From Pontibacter ramchanderi (GTDB lineage Bacteria; Bacteroidota; Bacteroidia; Cytophagales; Hymenobacteraceae): 64,000 nt of DNA. The position numbers and the translations under genes are program-made. The stretch spans positions 1,240,001-1,304,000 of the forward strand of contig NZ_PJMU01000002.1 in assembly GCF_002846395.1 (NCBI RefSeq), given 5' to 3'. The notes under the pieces were generated by a model, which ran no database searches, was not told the DNA's origin, and was given only the letters and a program-made list of their open reading frames with translations. Positions 36,898 through 44,713 of the stretch are shown in pieces (the first letter of the stretch is position 1; the number at the start of each line of letters is the position of its first letter).

Positions 36898-38310
36898 ATG
36901 CTCACCGGACGCGTCAATGCACCAGAGATCAACACCCCGCACGGCTGGCTCAACACCGACCGGAGCTGGTCTATCAAAGACTTCAGAGGCAAGATCGTAT
37001 TGCTCGATTTCTGGACGCTGGGCTGCATTAACTGTCAGCACATCGTGCCGGACCTGAACCGGCTCGAGGAAGAGTTTGCTGATGTACTGGTCGTGATTGG
37101 CATACACTCGGCCAAGTTCGATGCCGAGAAGCAGACGGAAACCATCCGGCAGGCCATTCAGAAATTCGGAATAGCGCACCCGGTGGTGAACGATGCCGAC
37201 TTTGCCATCTGGAACCAGTACGGCGTGCGGGCCTGGCCGACGACCGTGCTCATAGACCCGAACGGAAAAGTGGTGGGGCAACATGCCGGGGAGAATGTGT
37301 ACAACACCGTGCGCCCCTATATCCAGCGCATGAAAGAGGAGTTTCAGGAGGAGCTCAACCAGAAGCCTATACCTGTGCAGCCTGAGAAGCTCGAGGCTAG
37401 TGTCCTGTCCTTCCCCTCCAAACTGATCAGCGACCCGGAAGGCAACCTATACCTGTCGGACAGCGGGCACAACCGCATCCTGAAGCTGAACCAACAAGGG
37501 CAAATATTGCAGGTGATCGGCAGCGGCGAACGGGGCATTAACAATGGCGGATATGCTGATTCTTCCTTCAACGAACCGCACGGACTGGCCTTACACGGCG
37601 ATGTACTGTATGTGGCCGATGCCAAGAACAACGCCATCCGCAAAGTAGACCTGCAGCACCGGATGGTGAGCACGGCAGCCGGCACCGGCGAACTCGAATA
37701 CTACTTTCACGACGATAAGCGCAGCGAACCCGTGAACCCCAACAGTCCCTGGGACCTGCTCATACACGGCAAAAGCATGTTCATCGCCAACGCCGGCAAC
37801 CACCAGATCCTGCGCATGGACCTGGAGACCGAACAGATATACCGTTTTGCCGGCAGCGGCCGCGAAGCCCTCACCGACGGCCTGCTCGACGAAGCCGCCT
37901 TCAACCAACCCAGCGGACTCTCCATACGGGGAGAAGTGCTCTACGTAGCCGATGCCGAAGCCAGCGCCATCCGTACCGTCAACCTCAAAACAGGCATGGT
38001 GCTCACCCCGCTCGGTCGCGGCTTGTTCGACTTTGGTGATGTAGATGGCCACGTGGACGATGCCCTGCTGCAGCACTGCGTCGGGCTGGAAGTGATCGAC
38101 AGCGACGTATACATCGCTGACACTTACAATGGCAAGATCAAAGTGCTTGATATGGAGCGCCACCGCGTGCGTACCCTCACCGCCGGTCTGCAGGAACCCA
38201 ACGATGTGCTATACCTGAACGGCCGCCTCTGGGTCACCAGCACCAACAGCCACCAGCTCTTCCGGATCGACCTGCATACCGGCGCGAAGGAAGAAGTGAG
38301 CCTGAGTTAG
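36898..38310 (+). CDS. NHLRC2-like thioredoxin-fold/NHL-repeat protein
   Basis: A 470-residue protein with a thioredoxin-like N-domain (about 1-150) followed by NHL beta-propeller repeats (about 170-470). The redox motif is CINC (Cys43/Cys46) in LLDFWTLGCINCQHIVPDL, and the cis-Pro region is GVRAWPTTVLIDPNG near 115. Propeller blades are marked by repeats of the type LYLSDSGHNRILKL, LYVADAKNNAIRKVDL, MFIANAGNHQILRMDL and LYVADAEASAIRTVNL. This arrangement is that of animal NHLRC2 and its bacterial relatives, whose function is unclear. There is no signal peptide, so it should be cytoplasmic. The CTATACCTG word is used for Leu-Tyr-Leu in the blades. Confidence 0.88.
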   Translation: MLTGRVNAPEINTPHGWLNTDRSWSIKDFRGKIVLLDFWTLGCINCQHIVPDLNRLEEEFADVLVVIGIHSAKFDAEKQTETIRQAIQKFGIAHPVVNDADFAIWNQYGVRAWPTTVLIDPNGKVVGQHAGENVYNTVRPYIQRMKEEFQEELNQKPIPVQPEKLEASVLSFPSKLISDPEGNLYLSDSGHNRILKLNQQGQILQVIGSGERGINNGGYADSSFNEPHGLALHGDVLYVADAKNNAIRKVDLQHRMVSTAAGTGELEYYFHDDKRSEPVNPNSPWDLLIHGKSMFIANAGNHQILRMDLETEQIYRFAGSGREALTDGLLDEAAFNQPSGLSIRGEVLYVADAEASAIRTVNLKTGMVLTPLGRGLFDFGDVDGHVDDALLQHCVGLEVIDSDVYIADTYNGKIKVLDMERHRVRTLTAGLQEPNDVLYLNGRLWVTSTNSHQLFRIDLHTGAKEEVSLS

Positions 38311-38342
38311 AAAGTTAGAAAGTTTGGGAGTTAGAAAGTTAG
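38305..38342. repeat. GTTAGAAAGTT-type repeat at gene end
   Basis: GTTAGAAAGTT occurs three times within 38 bases, beginning inside the stop region of the NHLRC2-like gene. The same unit recurs just after sdaA at 42721-42755. Confidence 0.7.
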
Positions 38343-38398
38343 TGCTTGTAGCGATATTACCCTGTAAGGTCGTTTCCTGTTTGGGAGCAATTATAGGA

Positions 38399-38414
38399 AC
38401 AGGTCGCGACCTGT
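38399..38414. repeat. 16-base perfect palindrome
   Basis: ACAGGTCGCGACCTGT reads the same on both strands. A degenerate version, CAGGTCGTGACCTAT, lies at 52979-52993 in another gap. It lies between two convergent genes and could be an intergenic repeat or a bidirectional RNA stem; there is no T run. Confidence 0.6.
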
Positions 38415-38451
38415 CCGGATCGCGCACGTGCAGCCATACCTAAACCTATAC

Positions 38452-39078
38452 CTACGCCGCCACTTTCGCCTCGATCAGGTTGTTGCGCACCCGCTGGAAG
38501 AAGCGGAGTGTGACCTGGAAGATCGGGCTCATGATGAAGGTATAGAAGAAGGTGGCAATGAAGATCGGTCCGCCCAGCACATAGCCTATACCCAGAATCA
38601 CACACTCCACCAGAATGCGGGTACGGCTTACAGACAGGTTCATTCGCTCCGACAAGGCCAGCATGAAGCCGTCGCGGGGGCCAGCACCCACACCACCTGC
38701 TATGTACAGGCCGCCGGCTATACCCGCTATTACCACCGAAACAGCCAGATTAAGATAGTCGAGGGGCGTGTTGGTGGCCGATGGCAGGATGTCGAGCCAC
38801 AGGAACAGGTCCATGAAGGGGCCAATGAGCATAGCATTGAGGAAGGTGCCTACATTGATGTATTTCCGGTTGATGAACCATGAGATAATGACAAAAAGCA
38901 AGCCCACTGCCACGCTCCAGGTGCCAATGGTAAAGCCCATCTGCTGAAACAGCGCGACATTGAGCACCTCCCAGGGGTGCAGGCCCAGGTACTTCACCTT
39001 CACGGCAATGGCGTTGGCAAAGCCGAACAAAAGCAGGCCCAGGAAGAAGAAACTATAACTAACTACTTTTTCGCGCAT
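38452..39078 (-). CDS. YczE/YitT-like membrane protein
   Basis: A 208-residue protein with five to six membrane helices. The family pattern is seen in LLFGFANAIAVKVKYLGLHPWEVLN near 18-42, GGLYIAGGVGAGPRDGFMLALS near 122-143 and RTRILVECVILGIGYVLGGP near 152. YczE-type proteins are widespread, often next to regulators, and have no established transport activity. It is monocistronic and convergent with the NHLRC2-like gene. An inverted repeat lies just before the start codon. Confidence 0.8.
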   Translation of the reverse strand: MREKVVSYSFFFLGLLLFGFANAIAVKVKYLGLHPWEVLNVALFQQMGFTIGTWSVAVGLLFVIISWFINRKYINVGTFLNAMLIGPFMDLFLWLDILPSATNTPLDYLNLAVSVVIAGIAGGLYIAGGVGAGPRDGFMLALSERMNLSVSRTRILVECVILGIGYVLGGPIFIATFFYTFIMSPIFQVTLRFFQRVRNNLIEAKVAA

Positions 39079-39084
39079 AACTTG

Positions 39085-39108
39085 GCAGTCCCGGTTTAGT
39101 CAGGGACT
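39085..39108. promoter_or_regulatory. Inverted repeat upstream of the YczE-like gene
   Basis: CAGTCCC (39085-39091) and GGGACTG (39102-39108) are separated by 10 bases, 6 bases before the start codon of the minus-strand gene. It could be an operator or a leader hairpin. Confidence 0.35.
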
Positions 39109-39256
39109 GAGGAAGAACAAAATCGGGCGCAAGAAAGTTAATTTCAGCCGTAATAAGAAGAAACCAAAACGCACCACACACTATTGTAAAAGCAGTTATA
39201 CCATAATTGACAAAAAAGTCTTATATTCATCCAGTATTTAGCTGTTTATTACCCCA

Positions 39257-39919
39257 ATGAAGCGACCATTTTTGCTGCAATTGCTAGGCATTTGCTCTTT
39301 TTGTCTGCTGCTCGGTTCCGGAGCCTTTGCGCAAACCGAGATTGTCGACTACATGGGCCGCCCTGTCATGGCAAAGCAGTATCTGGACGTAAAAGGCTCG
39401 CCTTATTTAGATGATGAATGGCAGGAAGGCTGGGTTAAACTGCAGGATGGAAGAGAATACGCTGGTGTGCGGCTAAAGTACGACCAGGTGGCGGACGAAT
39501 TGATGTTCAGTAATAAGAAAGGAGAAGCGCAGTTGTTTGTGCACCCAGTGGTAGCGTTTGAACTGAATAAACGGTTGTTTGTGAGCGGTTACAATCCAGT
39601 AGATGCTACACCACTGACAGCTTTTTATGAAGTGCTGGTGAATGGCCCCACCCAACTTTTAAAGCGCACATCTAAATGGGTGCATGAAGAAGTGCCATAC
39701 AGTTCGGCTACGAAAGTGAGGAGCATTATAGAGCAGCAAAATTATTACCTGTCCGATCGGGAGGGTAGGCTAACTAAACTGAAGAAAGACAGAAAATCGC
39801 TGCTACAGGCGCTCGGCAGAAAGCAGGCAGATCTGGAAAAATACACAAAAGCTAACCGACTGGACCTAAGACAGGAACAAGACATGGCAAAGCTTGTGGC
39901 TTATTATAATACATTGTGA
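39257..39919 (+). CDS. Secreted protein of unknown function, paralogue 1
   Basis: A 220-residue exported protein with a clear signal peptide (LLGICSFCLLLGSGAFAQ, cleaved near 26). The mature part begins with TEIVDYMGRPV and has the pattern GSPYLDDEWQEGWVKLQDGREYAGVRLKYD, shared with the protein encoded 30 bases downstream. A positively charged helical C-terminus (LTKLKKDRKSLLQALGRKQADLEKYTKANRL by position near 175-205) ends LRQEQDMAKLVAYYNTL. I recognise no family name. The pair probably arose by tandem duplication and is co-transcribed. Confidence 0.8.
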   Translation: MKRPFLLQLLGICSFCLLLGSGAFAQTEIVDYMGRPVMAKQYLDVKGSPYLDDEWQEGWVKLQDGREYAGVRLKYDQVADELMFSNKKGEAQLFVHPVVAFELNKRLFVSGYNPVDATPLTAFYEVLVNGPTQLLKRTSKWVHEEVPYSSATKVRSIIEQQNYYLSDREGRLTKLKKDRKSLLQALGRKQADLEKYTKANRLDLRQEQDMAKLVAYYNTL

Positions 39920-39949
39920 TCAACCCTTAAACATTTAACTGAGTGATGT

Positions 39950-40630
39950 ATGAAAACACTTGCTTTACGTTTTAGCCTGGCTTTGTTGGTAAGCTGTCTG
40001 TTTGGTCTGCAGGCAATGGCACAGTTCACACACACCAACGACATGGAGGCCCGTCCGGTACACGAGTACAATACCATCACCATGATAGGCTCCCCATACC
40101 TGCACAAAGAGTGGGCAAAGGGCACCCTCACGCTCAAGAACGGTACTGTATACCAAGGCATCGACCTGATGTACGATCAGGTGAAGGACGCCATTGTCTT
40201 CAGGACACAGAAGGGAGAGGTAAAAGAGCTGCTGGAGCCGGTGCAGGAGTTTAAGATAGGGTATATCGAAAGCAACAAGCAAATGGAGCGCACCTTCCGC
40301 TCGGGCTACACTGGCGAGGGCTTGTCGGCTAATGCCTTTCTGGAGGTGCTGGCCGACGGGCAGGTATCGTTGCTGAAGCGTACTTCCAAAAAGATTTTTG
40401 ACCGCAAGCACTATAGCTCAGCTACCATCGACCGAGAGGTGCAGGCAAGCGAAGACTACTACATTGCAGTAGGCGACAAGGCAGTAAAGGTTAAGAAAAC
40501 CAAGAACTCCCTCCTGACCGCTATACCTGACAAAAAGGACTACCTGGAGACTTACATCAAGTCGAATGCGCTGAACCTGCGTGAAGACCGTGACATGGCA
40601 AAACTAGTGGCCTACTACAACTCGCTGTAA
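39950..40630 (+). CDS. Secreted protein of unknown function, paralogue 2
   Basis: A 226-residue exported protein with a signal peptide (LALLVSCLFGLQAMAQ). It aligns along its whole length with the preceding gene product: GSPYLHKEWAKGTLTLKNGTVYQGIDLMYDQVKDAIVF matches the same region there, and the C-terminus LREDRDMAKLVAYYNSL is nearly the same. The body is strand-rich with a middle stretch LLKRTSKKIFDRKHYSSAT that is also shared (LLKRTSKWVHEEVPYSSAT). Function is unknown. The start is 30 bases after the first gene's stop. A hairpin terminator follows. Confidence 0.8.
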   Translation: MKTLALRFSLALLVSCLFGLQAMAQFTHTNDMEARPVHEYNTITMIGSPYLHKEWAKGTLTLKNGTVYQGIDLMYDQVKDAIVFRTQKGEVKELLEPVQEFKIGYIESNKQMERTFRSGYTGEGLSANAFLEVLADGQVSLLKRTSKKIFDRKHYSSATIDREVQASEDYYIAVGDKAVKVKKTKNSLLTAIPDKKDYLETYIKSNALNLREDRDMAKLVAYYNSL

Positions 40631-40650
40631 ACCGTTGTAAAGCGCTTTGA

Positions 40651-40685
40651 AGATATTTTAAGCAGCTGCCTCGTTCAGGGGTAGC
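40651..40685. terminator. Terminator between the convergent paralogue-2 and DinB genes
   Basis: AAGCAGCTGCC pairs with GTAGCTGCTT (one G-T pair), followed by T residues on the plus strand. It overlaps the last codons of the DinB gene on the other strand. Confidence 0.7.
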
Positions 40686-41215
40686 TGCTTTTTTATTTGA
40701 AGGGCCTGCTGCAGGTGTCGCTCCTGGTGCAGCACCACAAACTCCAGCGCCTCCCCGATGCGAAGCTTCAGCAATCTGAAAAACTCCACAGGTATAGCTT
40801 TCTTGTGCAGGTTGGCTCCTTTGGCTTTGTCGAGAAGTTGTAGCAACTCGGTTTGGTGGTCGAGGAACTCCTCCAGCGTCTGACGGCCTAGCCGGCTGTT
40901 GTTGGGGTTCATATGCCGCACGGTTTTGCTCTTTTTCCCATTGTCGGGCCGCACCATGTCCAGCGACTTTATGCCCAGCCAGGTATAGCTGATCATCTGC
41001 TGCGGTTTAATGCCCGTGTTAGCAGCAATGCCCTTCGCCAGCGCCGGAATGTAGTAGCGGCTATACCTGTTGAGGTGCTCCAGGCACTCGAGTATACTCC
41101 AGCTATCCGGGGCAGGTTTGTGGTTGAGCAGTGAAAGCTCCAGCGGCACAAAAGCGGCTATCACAGTGTGCTTCTGGTTGCTAACGGTGCGGGAGAGTTG
41201 CTCTAAAGTGTTCAT
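40658..41215 (-). CDS. DinB family protein
   Basis: A four-helix-bundle protein of the DinB/YfiT superfamily, many of which are metal-dependent thiol transferases. From ATG at 41215 it has 185 residues; an upstream start at 41263 is also in frame but gives an unconserved N-terminus. The His residues that usually bind metal are at positions matching PDSWSILECLEHLNRYSRY near 48 (His) and FVVLHQERHLQQALQIKK near 163 (two His). A YtxJ-type bacilliredoxin is also encoded in this window, so bacillithiol as a cofactor is possible, but this is inference. Confidence 0.82.
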   Translation of the reverse strand: MNTLEQLSRTVSNQKHTVIAAFVPLELSLLNHKPAPDSWSILECLEHLNRYSRYYIPALAKGIAANTGIKPQQMISYTWLGIKSLDMVRPDNGKKSKTVRHMNPNNSRLGRQTLEEFLDHQTELLQLLDKAKGANLHKKAIPVEFFRLLKLRIGEALEFVVLHQERHLQQALQIKKQLPLNEAAA

Positions 41216-41315
41216 AGCGGTCAATCGTGTTCTGTTGTATGTACCGGAGGCAAACAAGCTCAACCTGATATGTATAATATAAAGTTAATATATAATTATA
41301 CACCATCCAATACTT

Positions 41316-41603
41316 TTACCTCCGCTGCTCAAACCGCTCGAACCCTGCCAGCCCCTCCTTCTCCTCCACTTCCACTTTCTCGACCCGCGCACGGTCTGGG
41401 CCTTGGTGCGCCCATTTCTCCAGTTCCTTTAGCGCCTCAGGCTTTCCCTCGGCTTCCAGGTATACAGTGCCATCGGGCTCGTTCTGCACAAAACCATAGA
41501 GGCCAAGTTCCAACGCTTTGCCCTGGGTGCTGGCCCTGAAAAATACACCCTGCACCCGGCCGTGTATGCGCATGGCCACGCGCTTTTTGTCTTTGTTTTC
41601 CAT
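41316..41603 (-). CDS. acyP: Acylphosphatase
   Basis: Hydrolyses acyl phosphates such as carbamoyl phosphate or 1,3-bisphosphoglycerate. From ATG at 41603 the product has 95 residues, the usual size. The active site is intact: Arg in [12 protein letters not shown] (near residue 25) and Asn in [17 protein letters not shown] (near 43). The frame is open to 41696, but the extra 31 residues match nothing in the family. Two overlapping GGTATAG words sit directly upstream of the start (41606-41618). It is divergent from sdaA. Confidence 0.92.
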   Translation of the reverse strand: MENKDKKRVAMRIHGRVQGVFFRASTQGKALELGLYGFVQNEPDGTVYLEAEGKPEALKELEKWAHQGPDRARVEKVEVEEKEGLAGFERFEQRR

Positions 41604-41806
41604 CAGGTATAGGTATAGCTCGTTCACTCTCAAAAACGGAGTCGGCAGGTATAGGTTGAGAGGAATAGCAGCGCCCGCCGAAACAGAACGTTTCACCCCG
41701 CGAGCCGTGTTATCAAATGGAGCGGGAGTTTAGCGGATTCCTGAAATTTAGAGTATCTTTAACACCCCTGTCCGCCAAGTCGCGGGCCGGCTACAAGCTA
41801 TACAAT

Positions 41807-42715
41807 ATGTCCCTATTATTCAACGATTTTAAGAGCTGGGAAAAGCATTGTGCTGAAACCGGCGAACCCCTATATCAGCCCGTGCTGGAGTACGAAATAG
41901 AGCAAAAAGGCCGCACCGAGGAGTTTATTTGGGAAAACATTGCCAAGGCCTACGAGGTGATGAAGGACGCCGTGCAGACCGGCCTGACCGAAGACATGAC
42001 CTCGCGCTCCGGTATGGTGAACAACAGCGCCAAGAAAGTAGCGAAGTCGCCGGTAACGGTGCTGTCGCCGGAGTTTCAGATGCTGGTTTCGCGCGCGCTG
42101 GGTGCCAAGGAGGTGAACTCCTGCATGGGCCGCGTGGTGGCCGCGCCAACGGCCGGTGCTTCCGGCATACTGCCCGGCACGCTTACGACACTGCAGGAAC
42201 TGCACGGCCTCGAAGACCGCAAGATTCATGAAGGTCTTCTGGTGGCCGCAGGTATAGCACTCATCATTGAGCAGAACGCCTCGCTGGCAGGCGCCGTGGG
42301 CGGTTGTCAGGCCGAAACAGGTAGTGCGGCAGCTATGGCAGCCGGCGCGATTGTGTATTGCCTCGGCGGCAATGTAGAGCAGGTGTTTGCGGCAGTGGCC
42401 ATTACCATCCAGTGCATGTTGGGTTTGGTGTGCGACCCGGTAGCAGGCCTGGTAGAGGTGCCGTGCATTGTGCGAAACGCCAGTGCGGCGGCCATCGCCT
42501 ACTCTTCTTCGCAGCTGGCCATCGCCGGCGTTAACCCGGTTATACCTGTCGATCAATGTGTGGCCGCCCTTGGTGAGGTAGGCGAGAGCATGGAGCGCAA
42601 GTACAAGGAAACCGCCCTTGGTGGACTGGCCAATACCCCCAAAGCCCGCGAGATCGAAAAATTCGTGCTGGTGCAGGACGTGGAGATTCTGCCGGACGAA
42701 GACGAGAACAGCTGA
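41807..42715 (+). CDS. sdaA: L-serine dehydratase, iron-sulfur type, alpha subunit
   Basis: Converts L-serine to pyruvate and ammonia using a 4Fe-4S cluster. From ATG at 41807 it has 302 residues (an in-frame start at 41717 adds 30 residues that look non-coding). Cys residues placed as cluster ligands are in EVNSCMGRVVAAPTAGASG near 103, VGGCQAETGSAAAMAAG near 166 and GLVCDPVAGLVEVPCIVRNA near 208-222. A separate beta-subunit gene is not next to it. Elsewhere in the phylum the two domains may be split in this way. The motif word supplies ATA codons at two Ile positions. Confidence 0.9.
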   Translation: MSLLFNDFKSWEKHCAETGEPLYQPVLEYEIEQKGRTEEFIWENIAKAYEVMKDAVQTGLTEDMTSRSGMVNNSAKKVAKSPVTVLSPEFQMLVSRALGAKEVNSCMGRVVAAPTAGASGILPGTLTTLQELHGLEDRKIHEGLLVAAGIALIIEQNASLAGAVGGCQAETGSAAAMAAGAIVYCLGGNVEQVFAAVAITIQCMLGLVCDPVAGLVEVPCIVRNASAAAIAYSSSQLAIAGVNPVIPVDQCVAALGEVGESMERKYKETALGGLANTPKAREIEKFVLVQDVEILPDEDENS

Positions 42716-43237
42716 TTTAAGTTAGAAAGTTAGAGAGTTAAAAAGGTAGAAAGTTTTCTGGCTGATAGGTATAGAAAGGCAGTGGCTGCAGAGGTCGCTG
42801 CCTTTCACTATCTATACCTATACCTGATGCCGCATCTCTTTGTGGCTTAATCTTATTTTCTATACCTGAAGATTGCTGGTCTGCTGACAAGTCGCTATAC
42901 CTGCACTTCTCTCTTTTTGTCATTCTGTAAGAATCTTGGTAAAAAGGGGACCCTACACCGCTAGTAGCATCGGCTTAACCTCCCGGGTAAGGAGCTTTAC
43001 GTGCAGATTCAGGCAAGTCACTATACCTGCGTTCGTGTACTTAAAATGGGGTGAGACGAGCCGTAAATACGTTGAACTTAACGGGCTCAGGCGTGTGTTG
43101 CCGCAGTAGCGGGGCAGTTCGTCACATTTTAGAGGTGGTTCATCACATTTTAAAGGATAAAAGTATTAAAGCCAGTAAGTTAGGCGTTGTTATTGCATAC
43201 TGCCTTTGCATCAGCTTTAACCTGTACAGGACAATAC
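42716..43237. other. 522-base gap with repeats and a cluster of the iterated word
   Basis: GTTAGAAAGTT-type repeats lie at 42721-42755. Six copies of the GGTATAG/CTATACC word follow within about 260 bases (42768, 42812, 42818, 42860, 42895 and 43021), two of them overlapping. This is the densest cluster in the window. No promoter or RNA gene was recognised. The promoter of the DUF4407 gene should lie here. Confidence 0.7.
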
Positions 43238-44413
43238 ATGAAGAAATTTTTTTGGTGGTGCGCCGGTGCCGACGATACCATACTTGAGAAATGCTCCAAG
43301 TCGGAGCACATAAAATATGCCGGTGTAGGCGCCACCGTTCTCTTTACAGGTGTGCTGGCCAGCTTATCGGGTGGCTACGCCCTCTACACTGTCTTTGATT
43401 CGGTGCCGATGGCCGTGACCTTTGGTCTGCTCTGGGGCGCCGTTATCTTCAACCTCGACCGTTTTATCGTTTCAACCATCCGCAAAGAAGGCCGCTTCTG
43501 GAAAGAGCTGCTGATGGTGACGCCGCGTATCCTGCTGGCACTGGTGCTGGCCGTGGTTATTTCCAAGCCGTTGGAGCTCAAGATATTTGACAAAGAGATA
43601 CAGGCCGTCCTGAAAGAAAAGCAGGCTGAGCTCGCCATTCAGCACAAAGCGTTGGTGAACAAGCAGTTTGCCGAGGTCGACTCCGTAAAATCAGAGATTG
43701 CAGGTATACGGGCAGAGCTAGAAGCCAAAATACAGGAGCGTAACAAGCTTTACGAAATGGTAGCCGCCGAGGCCGATGGTACAGGAGGTACCGGCAAAAT
43801 AGGCAGAGGCCCCATTTACGAGGAAAAGAAGCGGCAGTACGACAAAGTAGACGAGGAACTGAAGCTGCTGCAGGCCAGCGCCGCCGACAGAATCCTGGTA
43901 AAGGAGCAGCGCATCACCGACCTCATGAAGCAGTACGACAGCCAGGTAGCCGAAGGACAGCAGAGCTTCTCGAACTACGATGGCCTGATGGCCCGGATCG
44001 ATGCCCTGAACCAACTGCCCTGGCTGCCGGTGTTCTTCATCACGCTGCTGTTCGTCTGCCTCGAAACTGCCCCGATCTTCACGAAGCTGATCACCAGCAA
44101 AGGCCCTTACGACGACATTCTGAAAGGCGTGGAGCACGAGCGCACCACGCAGGAAATGCACCGCGTGCAAGAGCGTCAGAAACAGTACGACACCCGCCAT
44201 GCCGTGGCCGAAGCCAAATTTGCTGCCCGCCAGGAGTTTGAGATAGAAGCCAAGCGCGAGGAAGAGCGCATCAAGTCAGACGCTCACCTGGATGTGGTGC
44301 GTGAGTCTGCCGCCGTTTGGCGCGAGCGTAAACTGGCCGACATCAACCGTAGCCCCAACACCGCCGCTGATATATTGAACGACGGCGAGGAGAGTAGTTA
44401 TTATCAATGGTAG
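43238..44413 (+). CDS. DUF4407 membrane protein
   Basis: A 391-residue protein from ATG at 43238 (an in-frame TTG at 43187 adds 17 residues but the family starts MKKFFWWCAGAD). Four membrane segments: about 26-48, 53-75, 92-112 and 262-282. Between the third and fourth is a long coiled coil (about 118-255) and after the fourth a charged helical tail. The DRFI motif in NLDRFIVSTIRKEG near 75 and LPWLPVFFITLLFVCLETAPI near 260-280 are typical of DUF4407. Function is unknown. Confidence 0.85.
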   Translation: MKKFFWWCAGADDTILEKCSKSEHIKYAGVGATVLFTGVLASLSGGYALYTVFDSVPMAVTFGLLWGAVIFNLDRFIVSTIRKEGRFWKELLMVTPRILLALVLAVVISKPLELKIFDKEIQAVLKEKQAELAIQHKALVNKQFAEVDSVKSEIAGIRAELEAKIQERNKLYEMVAAEADGTGGTGKIGRGPIYEEKKRQYDKVDEELKLLQASAADRILVKEQRITDLMKQYDSQVAEGQQSFSNYDGLMARIDALNQLPWLPVFFITLLFVCLETAPIFTKLITSKGPYDDILKGVEHERTTQEMHRVQERQKQYDTRHAVAEAKFAARQEFEIEAKREEERIKSDAHLDVVRESAAVWRERKLADINRSPNTAADILNDGEESSYYQW

Positions 44414-44507
44414 GCAGGGCGTTGGAGCCTTTTAACTGGTTCTCCATTGGTCTGCATCCCTGTGTAAGATAGGGATCATGTGAGCAATGTTAGCCCAAGT
44501 GTCTTTA

Positions 44508-44591
44508 CTGTCATTTCGACCTTTGGGAGAAATCTGAAGTAATGCCAATATACTGAATGCACCCAGATCTCTCCATTCTGTCGAGATGACA
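44508..44591. repeat. REP-like imperfect inverted repeat
   Basis: The left arm, TGTCATTTCGAC then GGAGAAATCTG (about 44509-44536), matches in inverse the right arm, CAGATCTCTCC then GTCGAGATGACA (about 44564-44591). About 20 of 28 positions pair. Elements of this TGTCATTTCGAC type are frequent between genes in Bacteroidota and are thought to be non-autonomous. It lies in the gap 44414-44713, which otherwise holds no gene. Confidence 0.75.
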
Positions 44592-44713
44592 ATGTTGGAT
44601 AGTCCTGGCTAACGCCAATTGGCATCTCACTAGCTAATATCAGTTTTTGTATCGCTTTTGGGGCATACTTTTTCCAGAAGTTAGTATCTTGTTGCGTACT
44701 AACTTACAGGCTC

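Noticed and set aside
41270-41539. 89-codon frame upstream of and opposite to acylphosphatase
   Set aside because: Pro/Ala/Leu-rich antisense of the acylphosphatase gene.
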